Positions 59,917-64,000 of a stretch of DNA of 64,000 nt are shown piece by piece. The stretch is taken from NCBI RefSeq assembly GCF_009755225.1, contig NZ_WQKZ01000004.1:310001-374000 (forward strand). The letters run 5' to 3'. A program made the translations under genes and the position numbers. The number at the start of each line of letters is the position of its first letter. Position 1 is the first letter of the stretch. The stretch is from Hymenobacter ginkgonis. Lineage in GTDB: Bacteria; Bacteroidota; Bacteroidia; Cytophagales; Hymenobacteraceae. Under the pieces are notes generated by a model, which was not told where the DNA came from, did not search any database, and saw nothing but the letters and a program-made list of their open reading frames with translations.

Positions 59917-62535
59917 ATGCCCCAAGATACCCTCAAGCTTCCCGAATTATCCCTTATTCTCCTCCTTGGCAGCTCGGGGGCGGGCAAGTCTACGTTTGCC
60001 CGGCGCTTGTTTAAGCCCACCGAGATAGTGTCGTCGGACGTGTGCCGGGGGCTGGTGGCCGATGATGAGAACGACCAATCGGCGAGCGGCGACGCCTTTG
60101 AGCTGCTGCACTACCTGGTGGCCAAGCGCCTGAAGCGCGGGCTGCTCACGGTGATCGATGCCACCAACGTGCAGGCCGAGAGCCGCAAGCCGCTAGTGGC
60201 CCTGGCCCGGCAGTACCACGTGCTGCCGGTGGCCATCGTGCTCGACGTGCCCGATGCCGTGGCCCACGAGCGCAACGCCCACCGGCCCGAGCGCCGCGGT
60301 ATGGGCCCGCACGTGATAGCGCGCCATCGCCAAGACCTGCGCCGCAGCCTGCGCAACCTGCGCGACGAGGGCTTCCGGCACATCTTCCACCTGCGCGGGG
60401 TGGAGGAAGTAGACGCCGTGCAGGGCATTCTGCGCGACCGGCTCTACAACAACCGCAAGGAGGAAACGGGGCCGTTCGACATCATCGGCGATGTGCACGG
60501 CTGCTACGACGAGCTGCTGGCGCTGCTGGGCGACCTAGGGTATGTAGTGGAGGCCGAGCCGGTGGCCGACGTGCGCGACCTCGGCATCCGGGTGACGCCG
60601 CCGGCCGGGCGGCGGGCCATTTTCCTAGGTGACCTCGTGGACCGCGGGCCGGCCTCGCCGCAGGTGTTGCGGCTGGCGATGAGCATGGTGCGCAGCGGCG
60701 CGGCGCTGTGCGTGCCCGGCAACCACGACATCAAGCTGCTGCGCCACCTCAACGGCAAGAAGGTGACCGCCAACCACGGCCTGGCCGAAACCCTGGCCCA
60801 GCTCGAAGGCGAGTCGGACAGCTTTAAGGGGCAGGTGCGGCAGTTTTTGGATGGGCTGGTGAGCCACTACGTGCTCGATGGCGGCAAGCTGGTGGTGGCC
60901 CACGCCGGCCTCACCGAGGAGATGCAGGGCCGCGGCTCGGGCGCCGTGCGAGCCTTCGCGCTGTTTGGCGAAACGACCGGCGAAATCGACGAGTTTGGCC
61001 TGCCCATCCGCTACGAGTGGGCCCGCGAGTACCGCGGCCGGGCGATGGTAGTGTTTGGCCACACGCCCGTGCCCGATGCCGAGTGGCTCAACAACACCAT
61101 TGATATTGACACGGGCTGCGTATTTGGCGGCCGCCTCACCGCCCTGCGCTACCCCGAGCGCGAGCTGGTGGCCGTGCCCGCCGCCCGCGTGTACTGCGAG
61201 CCGGCGCGCCCGCTCAACTACCGCGCTGCCCAGCTAGCGGCGGCCGGCGCCGCTGCCGAAGGCGACCTCAGCGCCCAGCACCAGCAAGACGACGTGCTCG
61301 ACATTCGGGACGTCACGGGCAAGCAGTTTATCGAAACCCGGCTGCTGCGCGGCGTCACCGTGCGCGAGGAAAACGCGGTGGCCGCGCTGGAAGTCATGTC
61401 GCGCTTTGCGCTGCATCCCAAGTGGCTGCTGTATTTGCCGCCCACCATGTCGCCCACCGAAACCTCGGAGCTGCCCGACCTGCTCGAACACCCCGCCGAA
61501 GCCTTCGCCTACTACCAAAAGCTGGGCGTGGAGCGCGTGGTGTGCGAAGAAAAGCACATGGGCAGCCGCGTGGTTGTGGTGCTGGGCAAGGACGAGGCCG
61601 CCATCCAGTGCCGCCTGGGGCTGACGGGCGAAGGCATCGGCAAGTGCTATACCCGCACCGGCCGCAATTTCTTCACTGACAAGGACCTGGAAACCGCTTT
61701 CCTGGCCCGCCTGCGCGACGCGCTGACCACGGCCGGCTTCTGGGAGAAATTCAGCACCGACTGGGTATGCCTCGATGCCGAGCTGCTGCCGTGGTCGGCC
61801 AAGGCGCAGGAGTTGGTGAAAAACCAGTACGCCGCCGTAGCGGCCGCCGCCACCGCTGCCCTACCCCAGGTCGAGGCCGTGCTGGCCGAAGCCGCTGCCC
61901 GAGACCTCGACGGCGCCGAAGCATTGCTGGCCCGCACCACCGCCCGCCGCCAAGCCGCCGCCGACTACGCCGATGCCTACCGCCGCTACTGCTGGCCCGT
62001 GCACGCGCTCGACGACCTCAAGCTGGCGCCCTTCCACCTGCTCGCCACCGAAGGCAAAACCTACTTCGACCGCGACCACGCCTGGCACATGGAAACCCTG
62101 CGCAGCCTCGCCCTCGCCGACCCCGGCTTGCTGCGCGCCACGCCCTACCGCGTAGTGCCCCTAGGCGACGCGGCCGAGGTGGAAAACGCCATTCAGTGGT
62201 GGACCGACCTCACCGCCGCCGGCGGCGAAGGCATGGTGGTGAAGCCCTACGACTTCATTCCGCAGGGCCAAAAAAGCCTCTTGCAGCCCGCCCTAAAATG
62301 CCGGGGTAGGGAATACCTGCGCATCATATACGGCCCCGACTACCTGCTGCCCGGCAACTTGGAGCGTCTGCGCCAGCGCAATGTAAAAGCTAAGCGCAAC
62401 CTCGCCCTGCGCGAGTTCGCGCTCGGCGTAGAAGGGCTGGAAAGGTTTGTAGCCGGCCAGCCGTTGCGGCGCGTGCACCAGTGCGTATTTGGCGTGCTGG
62501 CCTTGGAAAGCGAGGCCGTAGACCCGCGCCTGTAA
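59917..62535 (+). CDS. pnkp: Pnkp, polynucleotide kinase-phosphatase-ligase
   Basis: 872 residues, three catalytic modules in the normal order. The N-terminal 5'-kinase has P-loop GSSGAGKS (18-25). The central metallophosphoesterase (2',3'-phosphatase, about 185-430) has IIGDVHGCYDEL, GDLVDRGP, PGNHDIK and FGHTPVPDAEW. The C-terminal ligase/adenylyltransferase (about 490-870) has nucleotidyl-Lys motif EEKHMGSR and EGMVVKPYD. Pnkp repairs RNA cut by ribotoxins together with Hen1. The C-terminal residues are complete. Followed by a long hairpin. Confidence 0.94.
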   Translation: MPQDTLKLPELSLILLLGSSGAGKSTFARRLFKPTEIVSSDVCRGLVADDENDQSASGDAFELLHYLVAKRLKRGLLTVIDATNVQAESRKPLVALARQYHVLPVAIVLDVPDAVAHERNAHRPERRGMGPHVIARHRQDLRRSLRNLRDEGFRHIFHLRGVEEVDAVQGILRDRLYNNRKEETGPFDIIGDVHGCYDELLALLGDLGYVVEAEPVADVRDLGIRVTPPAGRRAIFLGDLVDRGPASPQVLRLAMSMVRSGAALCVPGNHDIKLLRHLNGKKVTANHGLAETLAQLEGESDSFKGQVRQFLDGLVSHYVLDGGKLVVAHAGLTEEMQGRGSGAVRAFALFGETTGEIDEFGLPIRYEWAREYRGRAMVVFGHTPVPDAEWLNNTIDIDTGCVFGGRLTALRYPERELVAVPAARVYCEPARPLNYRAAQLAAAGAAAEGDLSAQHQQDDVLDIRDVTGKQFIETRLLRGVTVREENAVAALEVMSRFALHPKWLLYLPPTMSPTETSELPDLLEHPAEAFAYYQKLGVERVVCEEKHMGSRVVVVLGKDEAAIQCRLGLTGEGIGKCYTRTGRNFFTDKDLETAFLARLRDALTTAGFWEKFSTDWVCLDAELLPWSAKAQELVKNQYAAVAAAATAALPQVEAVLAEAAARDLDGAEALLARTTARRQAAADYADAYRRYCWPVHALDDLKLAPFHLLATEGKTYFDRDHAWHMETLRSLALADPGLLRATPYRVVPLGDAAEVENAIQWWTDLTAAGGEGMVVKPYDFIPQGQKSLLQPALKCRGREYLRIIYGPDYLLPGNLERLRQRNVKAKRNLALREFALGVEGLERFVAGQPLRRVHQCVFGVLALESEAVDPRL

Positions 62536-62543
62536 AAATTCAG

Positions 62544-62616
62544 TAGCCAAAACTCTGCGCTAGAACGTCCTACTGAGCTTGTCGAAGCAGGACGTTCTAG
62601 CGCAGAGTTTTGGCTA
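62544..62616. repeat. Long perfect hairpin after pnkp, dispersed-repeat core
   Basis: 28-base arms 62544-62571 and 62589-62616 are exact reverse complements around ACTGAGCTTGTCGAAGC. The loop and inner arm match the CGTCCT..GAGCTTG..CGAAGC core of the repeat at 16633. It may also end the pnkp and LuxR transcripts. Confidence 0.85.
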
Positions 62617-62656
62617 ATTGCCCTACTGCTGTAAGCAGTTGCTCCATCCCTACCCC

Positions 62657-63319
62657 CTATACTAGGTCGAAGGCGTAGGCGTAGCGCGCCAACTCCTGCT
62701 GCGTTTCGGGGTGCAGCTTGGCGTTGATGTTGCGCCGGTGCGTAATCACGGTGTTAGTCGAAATAAACAGCTCTTTAGCGATAGTTCCGGAGCTTTTGCC
62801 CAAGGCCAGCAGTTGCAGCACCTGCCGCTCGCGCCTAGTGAGCTGGGCAAACAGCAGCTGGTTTTTGCGCAAAAACGCGTTTTCCTCCAGCAGGCGCGCC
62901 ACCTTGGGCGTCACGTGGCTGAGCAGGTTGATGGGGGAGGCAAACGTTATCGAGAGCAGGGGCCGCTGCTGGTCGTCGCGCAGCAGCACCCGTACGGTAC
63001 TCAGGTGCCAGACCCAGTCGGGGCTGTCGGCGGTGCGCACCTGCTGAAAAAAGGATACTATCTCATCTTCCTCGTTGCGTTCCAGCATGCCCAGCAGCTT
63101 CGGAATGTACTCCTCGGCATCGCTGGGGTTAAAATACTTGAGGTTGTAGTCGCTGCCCAGCGCCTGCAGCTCGGCTAGGGTAGTACCTAGCATTCGCAAG
63201 CCCCGCTGCGACATATAAGCCACGCCCATCGTGCGCAAATCGTGCACAATGACGACGCCGGGGAAAAAGTCGGCCGCTGCCGCAATTTGGGCAATGCGCA
63301 TTTGAATTCTTTGCTCCAT
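62657..63319 (-). CDS. PAS-LuxR transcriptional regulator
   Basis: 220 residues from ATG 63319. The N-terminal PAS-like domain (about 10-150: FFPGVVIVHDLRTMGVAYMS, DSPDWVWHLSTVRVLLRDDQ) is followed by a LuxR HTH (about 160-218, LTRRERQVLQLLALGKSSG, LFISTNTVITHRRNI). Not a response regulator: the REC aspartate is absent. It probably binds a signal through PAS and DNA through the HTH. Divergent from the ECF sigma factor gene. Convergent with pnkp. Confidence 0.82.
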   Translation of the reverse strand: MEQRIQMRIAQIAAAADFFPGVVIVHDLRTMGVAYMSQRGLRMLGTTLAELQALGSDYNLKYFNPSDAEEYIPKLLGMLERNEEDEIVSFFQQVRTADSPDWVWHLSTVRVLLRDDQQRPLLSITFASPINLLSHVTPKVARLLEENAFLRKNQLLFAQLTRRERQVLQLLALGKSSGTIAKELFISTNTVITHRRNINAKLHPETQQELARYAYAFDLV

Positions 63320-63786
63320 AGTGAGAGTCAAGAATGAATGAATAATAATAGCGTCGGGAAATTACCTACTAGTTAGTATATTGATAACCAAGGCTCATCA
63401 CTTTCACCCAGAATTTTTGTGAGCTAAGCAGGGGGTAATCGCTTTTGCTAAGTGGGCAAACCACTGGCTTTGGGTTGCTGGCACCGGGTTTTCGGCAGTG
63501 AGCGGTGGGTTTTGGCCACGCCCAGGGCCTTGGCGCCGCTAGCAGGGGTAGGCCCGCGGCGAGTGGCTTCGGGCAGCGCAAGCCGCACCAGCCGCTGCCC
63601 ATTGTCCAGAAGCTAGCGGCACAAATACAGCTGCGCACTGCCTACCAACCCACTGGCAGCCACTACCCTACCCCCCTTAAGTATGTTGCCACTGGGTTAG
63701 GCAGCGGCTATTGATTTACCAGTACGGCACTGTACATTTACCAGACCTTACGCCCTTTCTGTTTCCCACCTATTTTTCATCGTCTC
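63320..63786. other. 467-base intergenic region with promoter only
   Basis: No supported gene. Reading frames here are shadow-like and lack family sequence. The right half has a likely promoter for the sigma factor gene, listed separately. The left part is AT-richer before the LuxR start and probably holds its promoter. Confidence 0.5.
63711..63740 (+). promoter_or_regulatory. Candidate sigma-A promoter of the ECF sigma gene
   Basis: TTG (63711-63713) and TACATTTA (63733-63740) with 19 bases between, close to the Bacteroidota consensus TTTG-N19-TAnnTTTG (last base A, not G). About 47 bases before GTG 63787. Confidence 0.4.
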
Positions 63787-64000
63787 GTGAGTTCTTTATC
63801 GCTACGAGCCTACGCTTCCTGGACCGATGAGGCCTTGCTGGAGGCATTGCGAGCCGACGACCGGGGCGCCTTTGCCGAGCTGTATGAGCGCTACTGGTAC
63901 CGCGTGTTTGCGCTGGCCTACCGCAGGTTGAAATCGCGGGAAACGGCCGAGGAACTGGTGCAGGATTTATTTGCGGCCCTGTGGCACAAGCGCGCCCAGC
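63787..64000 (+). CDS. ECF RNA polymerase sigma factor, 3'-truncated by the window edge
   Basis: 71 residues from GTG 63787: SWTDEALLEALRADDRGAFAELYERYWYRVFALAYRRL then ETAEELVQDLFAALW. This is region 2 of an extracytoplasmic-function sigma factor of the Bacteroidota FecI/SigW-like type, which directs RNA polymerase to a small regulon, often with an anti-sigma and TonB genes downstream (outside the window). No upstream ATG in frame. Confidence 0.9.
   Translation, partial: MSSLSLRAYASWTDEALLEALRADDRGAFAELYERYWYRVFALAYRRLKSRETAEELVQDLFAALWHKRAQ

Noticed and set aside
1..64000. CRISPR array
   Set aside because: No set of regularly spaced direct repeats was seen.

Overview
The window looks like chromosomal DNA of a Hymenobacter-like bacterium (Bacteroidota, Cytophagales). 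This is inferred from sequence character only. Large secreted proteins carry type IX secretion (T9SS) C-terminal sorting domains, genes generally lack Shine-Dalgarno sites, the coding DNA is GC-rich and full of the word CCTACCCC, and the protein families fit: a 7TMR-DISM histidine kinase, an ABC permease fused to an M1 peptidase, and a kdp operon with a porin and sigma-54 regulators.

Region by region. 1-20250 is a mixed chromosomal stretch: a NarL-type regulator, a secreted DNA/RNA nuclease, a giant LTD/IPT/FN3/PHP T9SS protein, an Ala-type tRNA with an unusual anticodon loop, many small secreted or hypothetical proteins, a two-gene unit of a superinfection-immunity-like membrane protein plus a coiled-coil GIY-YIG (DUF4041/T5orf172) protein, two broken genes (an S24/LexA-like peptidase and the N-terminus of ComEC), a GNAT acetyltransferase, PhoH, a SAM hydrolase and HscB. 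20256-24766 is a decayed integrative island at tRNA-Leu(CAA). Its tyrosine recombinase is intact, but every other gene is frameshifted or cut: a DUF1963/YwqG gene, an unknown gene, a gene that reads as DUF3375 (JetA of Wadjet anti-plasmid systems), and a DegT-type aminotransferase. 25035-32591 holds a 7TM histidine kinase, an FAD oxidoreductase and a small regulon (AraC regulator, PRISE-like reductase, EthD-like protein).

32711-48840 is a potassium-uptake super-locus: NtrC-type regulator, HAMP/PAS histidine kinase, Kup, a second NtrC-type regulator, a 32-residue membrane peptide, KdpF, KdpA, KdpB, KdpC, an outer-membrane porin, a KdpD sensor half without a kinase, and a second histidine kinase. 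Here the classical KdpD/KdpE pair is replaced by a split sensor and sigma-54 activators. A perfect dyad next to a GG-N10-GC promoter lies between the first regulator and its kinase. 48997-57000 encodes a secreted alpha/beta hydrolase, an ABC ATPase whose natural start codon appears to be ATA, an ABC-2 permease/M1 peptidase fusion, a T9SS protein and a lipoprotein lipase.

57163-62535 carries the bacterial RNA-repair pair Hen1 and Pnkp, separated by two AT-rich genes of unknown function on the opposite strand. The window ends with a PAS-LuxR regulator and the start of an ECF sigma factor. Long perfect hairpins, several sharing a CGTCCTGCTGAGCTTG-type core, lie between genes.
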